This document shows positions 1 through 6,601 of a stretch of DNA of 9,385 bases, piece after piece (positions within the stretch are counted from its first letter, which is position 1; the number at the start of each line of letters is the position of its first letter). Source of the DNA: DATIJJ01 sp964612855 (GTDB lineage: Bacteria; Pseudomonadota; Gammaproteobacteria; DSM-16500); NCBI GenBank assembly GCA_964612855.1, contig CAZTDR010000085.1, forward strand, positions 1-9,385, read 5' to 3'. The translations under genes and the position numbers were made by a program. The notes beneath the pieces were generated by a model, which was not told the origin of the DNA, did not search any database, and saw nothing but the letters and a program-made list of their open reading frames with translations.

Positions 1-491
1 AATGTATTGAGCGCTCCGCATGCGGCATTAAATTGTTGTATATGGTTTATAAAATTGTTCTTGGCTGTTTCGAAATCCTTGAGCTCCGATCGTGTTACTG
101 TTATTTCATTCGGGCGTGCCACGGTGTTTCTAGTAAAAAACTCATCCTCAGCTTTTTTAGCTCTGTCGTAACATGCGTTAAGTGTCTCGCGTGCTGTATA
201 CATTGCTTTACGCATATTATCTTGATCGGCCGCACAATACTTAGCTAATATATCGGTTTTAGCACATGCAAAGCAGCGGTACATTTGAGTAATAGCCGCA
301 TCAATTTGATCTAAAGCAAGTCGATAACTTTTCAGCGGTACTTCAAAACAAACACCATCAAAACTTTCTTGAAATAAAGTAATAAAGTCATCGACAGCTT
401 GTTTAAGCTTTTGCAGGGATTCGGGTAATTTTTTTAGCGAGCGAATTAATGTTATTTTTGGGAATAACTTTAAATTTAAACAAGAAAACAT
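1..491 (-). CDS. Partial hypothetical protein, 5' part (runs off left edge)
   Basis: The frame reads 163 codons from an ATG at 491-489 to the window edge without a stop. A GAGG Shine-Dalgarno (498-501 on the forward axis) lies 6 nt upstream, which supports this start. The protein begins MFSCLNLKLFPKITLIRSLK. It has no signal peptide or clear membrane segment. Residues 20-45, 55-115 and 133-160 look helical and amphipathic, with many Lys/Glu/Asp/Ala. Seven Cys (4, 48, 73, 76, 86, 107, 158) is high for a cytoplasmic protein of this size; C73-x2-C76 could bind metal, but no full site is visible. I do not recognise a family. It is read away from the transpeptidase operon behind that operon's terminator and is probably its own transcription unit. 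In a Legionellales genome, proteins of this kind are sometimes secreted effectors, but nothing here shows that. Confidence 0.72.
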   Translation of the reverse strand, partial: MFSCLNLKLFPKITLIRSLKKLPESLQKLKQAVDDFITLFQESFDGVCFEVPLKSYRLALDQIDAAITQMYRCFACAKTDILAKYCAADQDNMRKAMYTARETLNACYDRAKKAEDEFFTRNTVARPNEITVTRSELKDFETAKNNFINHIQQFNAACGALNT

Positions 492-531
492 TCCGTGCCT
501 CGTGTAATTTTAAAATAATATTTTTATCACG

Positions 532-595
532 AAAAAAATTTTCTAATTCCTAGGGGGATTGCCAATAAACCCTAAGAATTTCCCTGCTAAGAAAA
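532..595 (-). terminator. Probable intrinsic terminator of the L,D-transpeptidase operon
   Basis: On the minus strand an 11-bp stem (570-580 with 545-555, one G-U pair) closes a 14-nt loop. It is flanked by TTTTCT (590-595), which can pair with AGAAAA (539-544) as an outer stem with a bulge on one side. A run of seven T follows at 538-532. It lies just after the stop codon of the YbiS-like gene and before the next gene on the same strand. It is a plausible Rho-independent terminator, less compact than a textbook one. Confidence 0.6.
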
Positions 596-602
596 CATCA
601 GA

Positions 603-1541
603 TTAATTAATTTTCATCCCAATCTCATGCGGAATCCCATCTGGTTGTTCTGCCAAGTAAGCCACTAATTGCCAATCAACCAGTGTCACTTCATTACGCG
701 ACAAATTAGCTTTAATACTTTTCACTATTCCCCGCATATTAGAGGATTCTTCATCCGCTCGTTCTTCAAGAGGGGCGTGTGCTTCCAGGTAAAGTTGATT
801 GTCGTTCCATGCCACTTTATAAGGCATATCCATAATTAGAACGGGCGTGCCCGGGGTCACAATCGGGAAAAATTGTTTGATATCGCTTTCATTCATTCGA
901 ATGCAACCAAAGCTCGCGCGCCGGCCGATGCTTTCTGGAAAAATGGTGCTATGAATTAAATAAGTTGGAATACGCAAATAAATAGCATAAGGGCCTAAGG
1001 GGTTATCAGGTCCAGGCGGCATGACTTTTGGCAATTGAATACCTTGTTCTTCGTTAAATTTACGAATGTCTTCCGGCGGAGTCCAATTGGGGTTCACGAT
1101 TTTACGGGCAACACTGGTATTTTTAATGGGAATGGTTTTGCCAATTCGACCAATTCCGACTGGAAAAGTCATGACTTCATTCGTGCCTTCCGGATAATAA
1201 TAAAGCCGCATTTCTGGCAGGTTGATGACGATACCGTGCCGGGGCCCTGGCGGTAACATAAATTGCGTCGCGATTTTTAAAGGCGTTCCATTTGCAAAAT
1301 AAGCGCGCTCACTCACACCTGGATTCGCTTCGACGATGGAATTTAAGCCTAGATTATAGCGCTGTGAAATAGACGTGGTTGTGTCGCCTGCGGTGGTGGA
1401 GATGTATTGCACTTCGCCTAATAAAGATTCGTTTGCGGCAGGAAGCGAAAAGTTTTTTGCTAACCCATTGGACACTGGGAGTAGTGTTGACACTGTTATG
1501 ATAGTAATTGTTTTAACTAATCCTCGAAATTGCATGCGCAT
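603..1541 (-). CDS. L,D-transpeptidase, YbiS/ErfK family, with LysM-like region
   Basis: A periplasmic enzyme of 312 aa, close to the usual length of the E. coli ErfK/YbiS/YcfS group. Residues 1-28 form a signal peptide (basic start, hydrophobic core, cleavage likely after GLA). Residues 45-93 resemble a LysM peptidoglycan-binding unit. The YkuD catalytic domain spans about 102-238, with H197 in YLIHST and the catalytic Cys in SFGCIRMN (S210, C213, R215). A 70-residue tail follows. Such enzymes use the Cys to cut the meso-DAP-D-Ala bond of tetrapeptide stems, then form 3-3 cross-links or attach proteins to peptidoglycan. Phe211 sits where family members usually have His or Ser. The gene follows the YkuD_2 gene after 15 nt; its Shine-Dalgarno TAAGGA overlaps that gene's stop codon, suggesting coupled translation. 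A second ATG six bases in (MQF) is possible but farther from the Shine-Dalgarno. Confidence 0.9.
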   Translation of the reverse strand: MRMQFRGLVKTITIITVSTLLPVSNGLAKNFSLPAANESLLGEVQYISTTAGDTTTSISQRYNLGLNSIVEANPGVSERAYFANGTPLKIATQFMLPPGPRHGIVINLPEMRLYYYPEGTNEVMTFPVGIGRIGKTIPIKNTSVARKIVNPNWTPPEDIRKFNEEQGIQLPKVMPPGPDNPLGPYAIYLRIPTYLIHSTIFPESIGRRASFGCIRMNESDIKQFFPIVTPGTPVLIMDMPYKVAWNDNQLYLEAHAPLEERADEESSNMRGIVKSIKANLSRNEVTLVDWQLVAYLAEQPDGIPHEIGMKIN

Positions 1542-1556
1542 AACTAATTATTTTCC

Positions 1557-2264
1557 TTATCCTGCTAAAAATGTCGAATTTTTTAGCCAGTTTCGATCTG
1601 GGTAATAAGCGACGACTAACGTGTTATCTTTAATGGTATCGATGAGTGGCCGAGCCATTTTTTCATTGACTGCGGGACATCCCCAGCTTCTTCCCAGTAA
1701 GCCGTATTTTTCGGCAACGTCGCCCGCTGCATACGGTGCACCATGAAAAACAATATCACGACGATAAGCATTGTCATTAATGCCTCGTTCGAGTCCTTGC
1801 ATACGGAGTGAGTAGCCGTTGCCGCCAACGTAGGTTTCATGTGTGGTGAGAAAGACACCGATGCTGGATTTTAAACTGCCTGGTTGATTAGAGAAAGAGG
1901 TAGAGTTCACTTTTCCGCTATTTTTTCCATGGGTGACCCAAGTGTTAAATAAAACTTTCGCGCGTTTCAAGTCCACGACCCACAACCGTTTTTCGCTGGA
2001 GGGTTTGGAGTAATCAATAATGGTTAATAATTGCTTTGAGTCCATGCCACGGCGTCGTGCGTTCAAATAAGCATTTAAACTGAGTTTTAAAACCGCCGTA
2101 TCAAGGTTGCTGGCTTGGGCCTGAATCCGGTTAATTTCTTTATTGATCCACTCTTGTGTACCGAGGGGTTCTTCAACACTGGATAACGGGAGGAAACTAA
2201 AAGGCCCCCAACCACAGATGCTTAAAAAAATACACAAAGACACCAAATATCGCTGAATTTTCAC
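1557..2264 (-). CDS. Murein L,D-transpeptidase catalytic domain protein (YkuD_2 type)
   Basis: A 235-aa exported protein of the YkuD_2 family (murein L,D-transpeptidase catalytic domain family). Residues 1-28 form a signal peptide; Cys17 is preceded by SI, so it is not a proper lipobox. The domain runs from about 90 (EKRLWVVDL) through THGKNSG (111-117) and SFSNQPGSLKSS (123-134), to FHG (H174) and the catalytic GRSWGCPAV (C196). These conserved blocks are very typical. The likely role is L,D-transpeptidation or carboxypeptidase-like trimming of stem peptides in the periplasm; the biochemistry of this subfamily is less well known than that of YkuD proper. The start is GTG, supported by AGGAAG seven bases upstream and by the signal peptide beginning there. 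It is the first gene of a two-gene operon with the YbiS-like enzyme. Confidence 0.88.
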   Translation of the reverse strand: MKIQRYLVSLCIFLSICGWGPFSFLPLSSVEEPLGTQEWINKEINRIQAQASNLDTAVLKLSLNAYLNARRRGMDSKQLLTIIDYSKPSSEKRLWVVDLKRAKVLFNTWVTHGKNSGKVNSTSFSNQPGSLKSSIGVFLTTHETYVGGNGYSLRMQGLERGINDNAYRRDIVFHGAPYAAGDVAEKYGLLGRSWGCPAVNEKMARPLIDTIKDNTLVVAYYPDRNWLKNSTFLAG

Positions 2265-2277
2265 GAGATAACTTCCT
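2265..2277 (-). promoter_or_regulatory. Ribosome binding site fixing a GTG start
   Basis: AGGAAG on the minus strand (2277-2272) with a 7-nt spacer before GTG at 2264-2262. No ATG in the same frame lies close enough to compete, so this site decides the start of the YkuD_2 gene. Confidence 0.75.
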
Positions 2278-2298
2278 ATAAAAAAAAGCGTAATTTCC

Positions 2299-2310
2299 GA
2301 GCTATAGCTC
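2299..2310. repeat. Perfect 12-bp palindrome in the divergent intergenic region
   Basis: GAGCTATAGCTC is its own reverse complement. It lies about 35 bp upstream of the GTG start of the YkuD_2 gene, where a transcription-factor operator could sit. No good promoter boxes were found around it on the minus strand (TATAGC within it is only a weak -10), so its role is open. Confidence 0.4.
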
Positions 2311-2433
2311 TTTGACTTAATGGAGAAACTTGTTTTGCGGCAAGGATTTTTTGGCCAAGCAACCCTCTACAGTAGCGCATATTAATCATTTTGCATGGGA
2401 ATGTCAAAGAAATATACACTTCAGTGGGAGGAG

Positions 2434-2461
2434 GTGGGCACGCTACCTTATTATTACCCAC
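2434..2461. repeat. Truncated REP-like palindrome (GTGGGCACGCT type)
   Basis: GTGGGCACGCT at 2434-2444 is followed at 2457-2461 by CCCAC, which pairs with the first five bases. The first eleven bases match the minus-strand reading of the palindrome at 3863-3888, except that the copy there begins with A in place of G at one position; the inner part is different. It looks like a decayed copy of the same repeat family and ends ten bases before the REPIN at 2471. Confidence 0.4.
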
Positions 2462-2470
2462 ACGAGAAAC

Positions 2471-2572
2471 GTAGGGTGGATTAGACGCGTTTTTTGCGTC
2501 GTAATCTATCAAATAAAAAAGCAAGCGCTTTCTATTTGGTGGATTACGGCAAAAAACGCCGTGCCACCCTAC
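2471..2572. repeat. REPIN-like inverted repeat doublet (GTAGGGTGGATTA type)
   Basis: A 102-bp element bounded by perfect 9-bp inverted ends, GTAGGGTGG (2471-2479) and its complement (2564-2572). Each half is an imperfect palindrome. In the left half GACGC (2484-2488) pairs with GCGTC (2496-2500) around a T-rich loop, and the outer GGTGGATTA pairs with TAATCTATC through two G-T pairs. In the right half ACGGC pairs with GCCGT around an A-rich loop. The halves are inverted copies of each other, differing by small insertions. This is the layout of a REPIN: two REP sequences in inverted orientation, each headed by GTAG. It sits in the divergent gap between the transpeptidase operon and ddl. Short reading frames through it are artefacts. 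Confidence 0.7.
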
Positions 2573-2626
2573 ATTTCAGTCAAAGAAAATTTTCATGCGT
2601 AGGCCCTGTCTTGCCCCATGCTCGAG

Positions 2627-2655
2627 ATGACAGCCAGAGGTAAATAAGGTATATT
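2627..2655 (+). promoter_or_regulatory. Sigma70-like promoter of ddl
   Basis: ATGACA (2627-2632, five of six consensus bases) and TATATT (2650-2655, five of six) are separated by exactly 17 bp. Transcription would start near 2662, giving a leader of about 40 nt before the ddl ATG at 2701. The position lies after the REPIN, so the REPIN would not be in this transcript. Found by eye only. Confidence 0.55.
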
Positions 2656-2700
2656 TTGTGCTCAAAATTTTAATCATCCTACACTTTCCCAGGGACTCAC

Positions 2701-3855
2701 ATGAACCAAGCAAAAAAAATTCGCGTCGCTGTTTTATATGGCGGTCGTTCAGGAGAGCATGAAATTTCATTAGCGTCCGCACTCAATGTGATTCAAAATT
2801 TAGACCGTGATCGTTTTGACATTGTTCCGATTGGGATTGATAAGCAAGGTGTGTGGTTTCTAGGGGATGACAATTTAAAAAAAGAACTAACCGACTCAAC
2901 CCAGTTGCGCTTATCTCGTGATGCAGGAAAAATGCTGTTTAATCCCGAGCTAATCGGTCAACAAATGCAAGCGGTACAACCGGCGCAAATGATGGCGCAA
3001 GCAGAACAGGGCAAACGTATTTTCGATGTTATTTTTCCGGTCATTCACGGCACCTTGTGCGAAGATGGCACAGTGCAAGGATTGTTAGAATTAGCCGATG
3101 TCCCTTATGTCGGTTGCGGCGTGCTAGCGTCAGCCGTCGGTATGGAAAAAGATATTTCTAAACGGTTAGTGAAAGCGGCGGGCATTCGTGTGCCAGATTA
3201 TCGCGTTTTGACGCGAGGTCAATGGGATAAAAATGCGCTGCAGTGCTGTCAATCGATTGCTCATGATTTAGGTCTTCCTGTTTTTGTTAAACCAGCGAAC
3301 ACCGGTTCCAGTGTCGGTGTGGAAAAAGTAAAGCAGGCAGAAGAATTAGTCGCTGCGATTCAAAACGCTTTTCGCTATGACACGAAAGTCGTGATTGAAC
3401 AAGGAATCGATGCACTTGAATTAGAAGTAGCGGTATTAGAATCAGAAGAGTATGGCAGCGATCCGCTGATCAGCGTGGTGGGAGAAGTCAGGCCGCGTCA
3501 TGAATTTTATTCTTATGCGGCGAAATACTTAGATGAAAAAGGCGCAGACTATTTTATTCCCGCGCACATTGATCCCGCTTTGCAATTAAAAGTACAGGAA
3601 ACCGCAAAAACGATTTTTAACGTGTTAGAGTGCGAAGGTATGGCGCGAGTCGATTTGTTCCTTGAGCGTGGCACCAACGAAATTTATTTTAACGAAGTCA
3701 ACACGCTTCCCGGTTTTACTCAAATTAGTATGTATCCTAAGTTAATGGATGCGACAGGTATCAGCTATAAAAATTTATTAACCCATCTTATTTCCTTGGC
3801 CCAGGCAAGACACGAAAGAAAAAGTGCTTTGAGCCGGGAGTTTGTGGCGGGGTAA
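2701..3855 (+). CDS. ddl: D-alanine--D-alanine ligase (DdlA type)
   Basis: A cytoplasmic ATP-grasp enzyme that joins two D-Ala in an ATP-dependent reaction, making the dipeptide that MurF adds to UDP-MurNAc-tripeptide. At 384 aa it fits the longer DdlA form rather than the roughly 306-aa DdlB form. Visible blocks: YGGRSGEHEIS (13-23, with Glu19 for the first D-Ala), HGTLCEDG (116-123), KPANTGSSVGV (197-207, ATP grasp), FYSYAAKY (269-276, omega loop with the Tyr typical of D-Ala-D-Ala rather than D-lactate ligases) and NEVNTLPGFT (331-340, metal and second D-Ala site). Cys120 stands where Gly is common in HGxxGEDG. AGGGA lies 8 nt before the ATG. It is transcribed away from the transpeptidase operon and followed after 98 bp by the efflux genes. 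There is no murC/ftsQ neighbourhood, consistent with a DdlA-type locus. Confidence 0.95.
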   Translation: MNQAKKIRVAVLYGGRSGEHEISLASALNVIQNLDRDRFDIVPIGIDKQGVWFLGDDNLKKELTDSTQLRLSRDAGKMLFNPELIGQQMQAVQPAQMMAQAEQGKRIFDVIFPVIHGTLCEDGTVQGLLELADVPYVGCGVLASAVGMEKDISKRLVKAAGIRVPDYRVLTRGQWDKNALQCCQSIAHDLGLPVFVKPANTGSSVGVEKVKQAEELVAAIQNAFRYDTKVVIEQGIDALELEVAVLESEEYGSDPLISVVGEVRPRHEFYSYAAKYLDEKGADYFIPAHIDPALQLKVQETAKTIFNVLECEGMARVDLFLERGTNEIYFNEVNTLPGFTQISMYPKLMDATGISYKNLLTHLISLAQARHERKSALSREFVAG

Positions 3856-3862
3856 GTCGTTT

Positions 3863-3888
3863 GGTGGGCAAAGCACAGCGTGCCCATC
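3863..3888. repeat. REP-like palindrome downstream of ddl
   Basis: An 8-bp stem (3863-3870 with 3881-3888, one G-T pair) encloses a 10-nt loop; TTGG and CCAA just outside (3861 and 3891) are loosely symmetrical. No T-tract follows, so it is not an obvious intrinsic terminator, although such a hairpin could protect the 3' end of ddl mRNA. Read on the minus strand, it resembles fragments at 2434 and 5398. Confidence 0.45.
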
Positions 3889-3953
3889 AGCCAATGTAAA
3901 ATGAAATACCAAAACGCCAGGGAGGTTTTTTCAACTAACGAATTCAGTCATGT

Positions 3954-5393
3954 ATGCATCGATTAATTTATACAATGATACTTTTAATCTGGCTCTTGCC
4001 TATGCAAGCCAGTGCTATGCGCGAACTCTCATTAAAGGACGCTATTTTATTAGCAGTACGTGAAAATCCCAATGTGCAAACCGCCCAACTGAATCACATC
4101 GAACAAAAGTACGCATTAGAAATCCAACAATGGCAATTTCAGCCGCATTTCGCGTTACAAGCGGTCAAAACCACCATGCAAACCTATTCGGTGACATCCA
4201 ATGGTATCGTCACAGCCAATGCGACGGGTATTCAACCTTCTGTTTCGTTGCAAACACCCATCGGAACACAGATGAATTTAGTTTCTACCAATACTATACA
4301 AGGTCACTATAATCCCGCGCTTTCTTTACAAATTATGCAGCCGTTGCTGCGAGGTTTTGGTAAGCCTATTGTGGAAGCTGCATTAGACAATGCCAAAGAT
4401 AGCGAAAAAATCAGCCGTTTAAATGTGGAATCGCAGTTACGCACCACGGTTACCGGTGTCGTCAATGCGTATTTGGATGTGGTTTCAGCGCAAAACATGT
4501 TAGATATCGATCAACAAGCGTTGCGTCGTTCACAAGAATCCATCAAGCAAACGAAATTATTTATTCAAGCGGGCCATAAAGCCGGTGTTGAATTAGTCAC
4601 CGTCGAGGCGGATGCGGCGAGTGCAGAAACGAAAATTGAATCGGATCGAAATAGTTTGCAACAAGCACGCTATGCTTTATTAAGTGCAATCGGCATTGAT
4701 CCCAATACCGATGTCACCGTCGGTCATGTCGAGGTAGCTAAGTTGATTCAAAAATATCATATTCCCTCTCTTCCCAAAGCCAAAGAAATGATTTTGGAAA
4801 ATGATATTCAATATCAAGTGGATAATATTACCTTAAATGGCTCAACCAAACGCAATCTGCGCACAGCGGAAGATAATACACGCTGGCAATTAAATCTCAC
4901 GTTGAATGGAAGTACAGGGGGCGGAGCGGGTGGTGGACCAAATGCCGGAATTAATAGTTTGGTAAATGGTGTGAATGTGACAGACAGCGCTATGTTAAGT
5001 TTATCGATTCCAATTGATGATCGCCCGGCAAAAGTGGCGGTAGCCACTGCAAAAATTGCGTTGCGCGAAGCGGAGCTTGCCTTGCAACAGGAAAAATGGG
5101 CTAAAGAAACCAGCGTGATTAATGGCTGGAATGCTATCTATAGCGCAGAGCGCGCCACGCAGTTTGCAGAAAATGCGGAGCGTTTGCAAGGCAAGACCTA
5201 TCAAATTAGTTTTCAAAAATATTCATTCGGGTTGATTGATAGCTTGGAATTGCAAACTGCGCAACAGCAGTATCGTGCAGCACAACAAACCTTGTTGAAT
5301 GCTAAAATTGGTTATTTAAAAGCGTTAATTGCCATCGATTGGTTGGTGGGTACAACGTTACAGACCTGGGATGTGAGAGTGCAATATAATTAG
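3954..5393 (+). CDS. TolC-family outer membrane efflux protein
   Basis: The outer membrane channel of a tripartite exporter, 479 aa. Residues 1-21 form a signal peptide, with cleavage likely after QASA; there is no lipobox, so it is TolC-like rather than a lipidated OprM type. Two outer-membrane-efflux-protein repeats follow: helices at about 26-60 and 140-245, with the strand region 95-133 containing QPLLRGFG (129-136), then helices at 270-290 and 360-460, with the strand region 308-355. The second strand region carries a Gly-rich stretch (TGGGAGGGP, 321-329), probably an extracellular loop or turn. Long Gln/Ala-rich helices match the periplasmic coiled-coil tunnel. No Shine-Dalgarno lies next to the ATG; AGGGAGG is 28 nt upstream, and no in-frame upstream start exists before a stop at 3936. 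ATG at 3975 (MILLIW) is an alternative start. It leads the adaptor, ATPase and permease genes, 50 nt apart from the first of them. Confidence 0.9.
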   Translation: MHRLIYTMILLIWLLPMQASAMRELSLKDAILLAVRENPNVQTAQLNHIEQKYALEIQQWQFQPHFALQAVKTTMQTYSVTSNGIVTANATGIQPSVSLQTPIGTQMNLVSTNTIQGHYNPALSLQIMQPLLRGFGKPIVEAALDNAKDSEKISRLNVESQLRTTVTGVVNAYLDVVSAQNMLDIDQQALRRSQESIKQTKLFIQAGHKAGVELVTVEADAASAETKIESDRNSLQQARYALLSAIGIDPNTDVTVGHVEVAKLIQKYHIPSLPKAKEMILENDIQYQVDNITLNGSTKRNLRTAEDNTRWQLNLTLNGSTGGGAGGGPNAGINSLVNGVNVTDSAMLSLSIPIDDRPAKVAVATAKIALREAELALQQEKWAKETSVINGWNAIYSAERATQFAENAERLQGKTYQISFQKYSFGLIDSLELQTAQQQYRAAQQTLLNAKIGYLKALIAIDWLVGTTLQTWDVRVQYN

Positions 5394-5397
5394 CCTT

Positions 5398-5416
5398 GTG
5401 GGCACACTGCACTTTG
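5398..5416 (+). repeat. Degenerate half of a REP-like palindrome
   Basis: GTGGGCACACTGCACTTTG, in the short gap between the TolC-like and adaptor genes, matches the minus-strand reading of 3863-3888 at 16 of 19 positions but lacks the closing half. It is probably a decayed repeat copy inside the operon. Confidence 0.35.
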
Positions 5417-5443
5417 TAAATTATGCAAAAAGAGAAATCCAAC

Positions 5444-6601
5444 ATGAAAACATATTTAAAATACAGTATCCCCATCCTGCTTGCCCTGGGTCTTTATACC
5501 TGCGTCCATCATCACAAAAAATCGACCCCTGCCAGCGACGAAATCGTCATTGCAGCCGCACCTCTAGCCACTACACTGTATTATTCCGCCATCATCGAGC
5601 CGCTCAAAACAAGAGTGGTCACTGCGCAAGCCGATGGTGTGATTGACGATATGCTGTTTCATTTTGGTGATGAAGTGAAGTCAGGCCAACTGTTATTTAC
5701 GATTTCGTCTGACAAATTCCAAATCGATTATAAAGCAGCATTGATGCAGTATATTAAAAATAAAACGGACTATGCCAATAGCCAAAGCCAAATGAATGAG
5801 GCTACATTTTTACATAAAAACCAACTGATTTCGGATGATGACTACAAAGCTAAACAAATCGCTTATTACAATGCACGTCTTGCTATGGTCCAGGCAAAAG
5901 ACGCCCTCGATAACATGCAAAAACAAATCGATTTACACGGCGTTAATTTATATGATTTAAAAATTGAAGACATTGATAAGATCACTCGCGTGCTGCATGA
6001 ACAAAATGCCTTGCGCCAAATTCATATTGTGTCTCCTGGGTCAGGTATTATTTTGTTACCGAATAAAACGGAAAGTGGTGATGGTGAATTAAAAAAAATA
6101 AGCAAAGGTGATGCAATTAAGCAAGGCGATGTGATTGCTGTCATTGGTGATGTGAATGGATTAACGCTGCATATTAATGTCAATGAATTTAATATCAATC
6201 AAATTAAGCTTGGGCAGCAAGTTAAAGTGACAGGCGCTGCTTTCCCCGATTTTATTTTAGCCGGTGAAATTTCTGCAATTAATCGCCAAGGTGAGGCAAC
6301 GCAAGGTGGCTTACCTATTTTCCCGGTTGAAATCATTGTGCCGAAATTAACAGCCGAAGCACAAAACGTCATCCACATGGGCATGACGGCAAAAGTGGCA
6401 ATTGAACTGGGGGGAGCTGCTAAAATAACCGTGCCAATTCGTGCGGTCATTCAGCGAGATGGTAAGGCTTATGTGAACATCAAAGATGCGCAGACGGGAA
6501 AAGTGCGTGAAGCGATGGTTAAGACGGGGGAAACGACACTCGATTCTGTCGTCATTGATTCTTCTTTAACGCCGGGAGAAATCATTGTCATCCCTCATTG
6601 A
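5444..6601 (+). CDS. MacA/HlyD-type periplasmic adaptor (membrane fusion protein)
   Basis: The adaptor that joins the inner-membrane ABC transporter to the outer-membrane channel. From ATG 5444 it is 385 aa. Residues 5-20 are a membrane anchor or uncleaved signal; Cys20 follows YT, so it is not a standard lipobox. A biotinyl-lipoyl-like half domain follows (about 56-92, VVTAQADGVIDDM and GDEVKSGQLLF), then an alpha-hairpin (93-165) whose tip has LISDDDY, and the second lipoyl half (194-237, IVSPGSGIILL and KGDAIKQGDVIAVIG). Next come a beta-barrel (240-322) and a membrane-proximal domain (325-385, VPIRAVIQRDGKAYVNI). An ATG at 5423 would add seven residues but has no Shine-Dalgarno; AGAGA precedes 5444 at suitable spacing, and the hydrophobic start fits. 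The 3' end overlaps the ATPase gene by 17 nt, so the two are co-translated. Confidence 0.88.
   Translation: MKTYLKYSIPILLALGLYTCVHHHKKSTPASDEIVIAAAPLATTLYYSAIIEPLKTRVVTAQADGVIDDMLFHFGDEVKSGQLLFTISSDKFQIDYKAALMQYIKNKTDYANSQSQMNEATFLHKNQLISDDDYKAKQIAYYNARLAMVQAKDALDNMQKQIDLHGVNLYDLKIEDIDKITRVLHEQNALRQIHIVSPGSGIILLPNKTESGDGELKKISKGDAIKQGDVIAVIGDVNGLTLHINVNEFNINQIKLGQQVKVTGAAFPDFILAGEISAINRQGEATQGGLPIFPVEIIVPKLTAEAQNVIHMGMTAKVAIELGGAAKITVPIRAVIQRDGKAYVNIKDAQTGKVREAMVKTGETTLDSVVIDSSLTPGEIIVIPH
6574..6587 (+). promoter_or_regulatory. Ribosome binding site fixing a TTG start
   Basis: GGGAG (6574-6578) lies six bases before TTG at 6585, inside the end of the adaptor gene. The protein read from this TTG (MSSLIELKHVSKVY) begins exactly as LolD/MacB-type ATPases do, and no in-frame ATG lies between it and the start of the conserved region. 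Confidence 0.7.

Noticed and set aside
33..248. Plus-strand 71-aa frame with Cys-rich sequence
   Set aside because: It lies opposite the longer minus-strand frame 491-1, which has a Shine-Dalgarno and a protein-like composition; this one has neither and is taken as its shadow.
2276..2524. Minus-strand 82-aa frame before the YkuD_2 gene
   Set aside because: Its N-terminal part is translated from the REPIN and it lacks a convincing ribosome binding site. The remaining part is not recognised, so it is noted only as an unexplained stretch.
2330..2602. Plus-strand 90-aa frame
   Set aside because: Much of it is translated from the REPIN (residues such as VGWIRRVF and WWITAKNAVPPY are typical of frames read through this repeat type). 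No Shine-Dalgarno or family similarity was seen.
2606..2633. CTGTC...GACAG stem before ddl as a riboswitch or attenuator
   Set aside because: Only five base pairs around an 18-nt loop, overlapping the -35 box rather than lying in the transcript.
3861..3932. Intrinsic terminator after ddl
   Set aside because: The 3863-3888 hairpin has no T-tract after it, and the TTTTTT at 3926 has no proper stem before it. Read-through from ddl into the efflux genes cannot be excluded.
5423..5443. Earlier ATG for the adaptor gene
   Set aside because: It would place MQKEKSN before the membrane anchor and has no Shine-Dalgarno; ATG 5444 is better supported.
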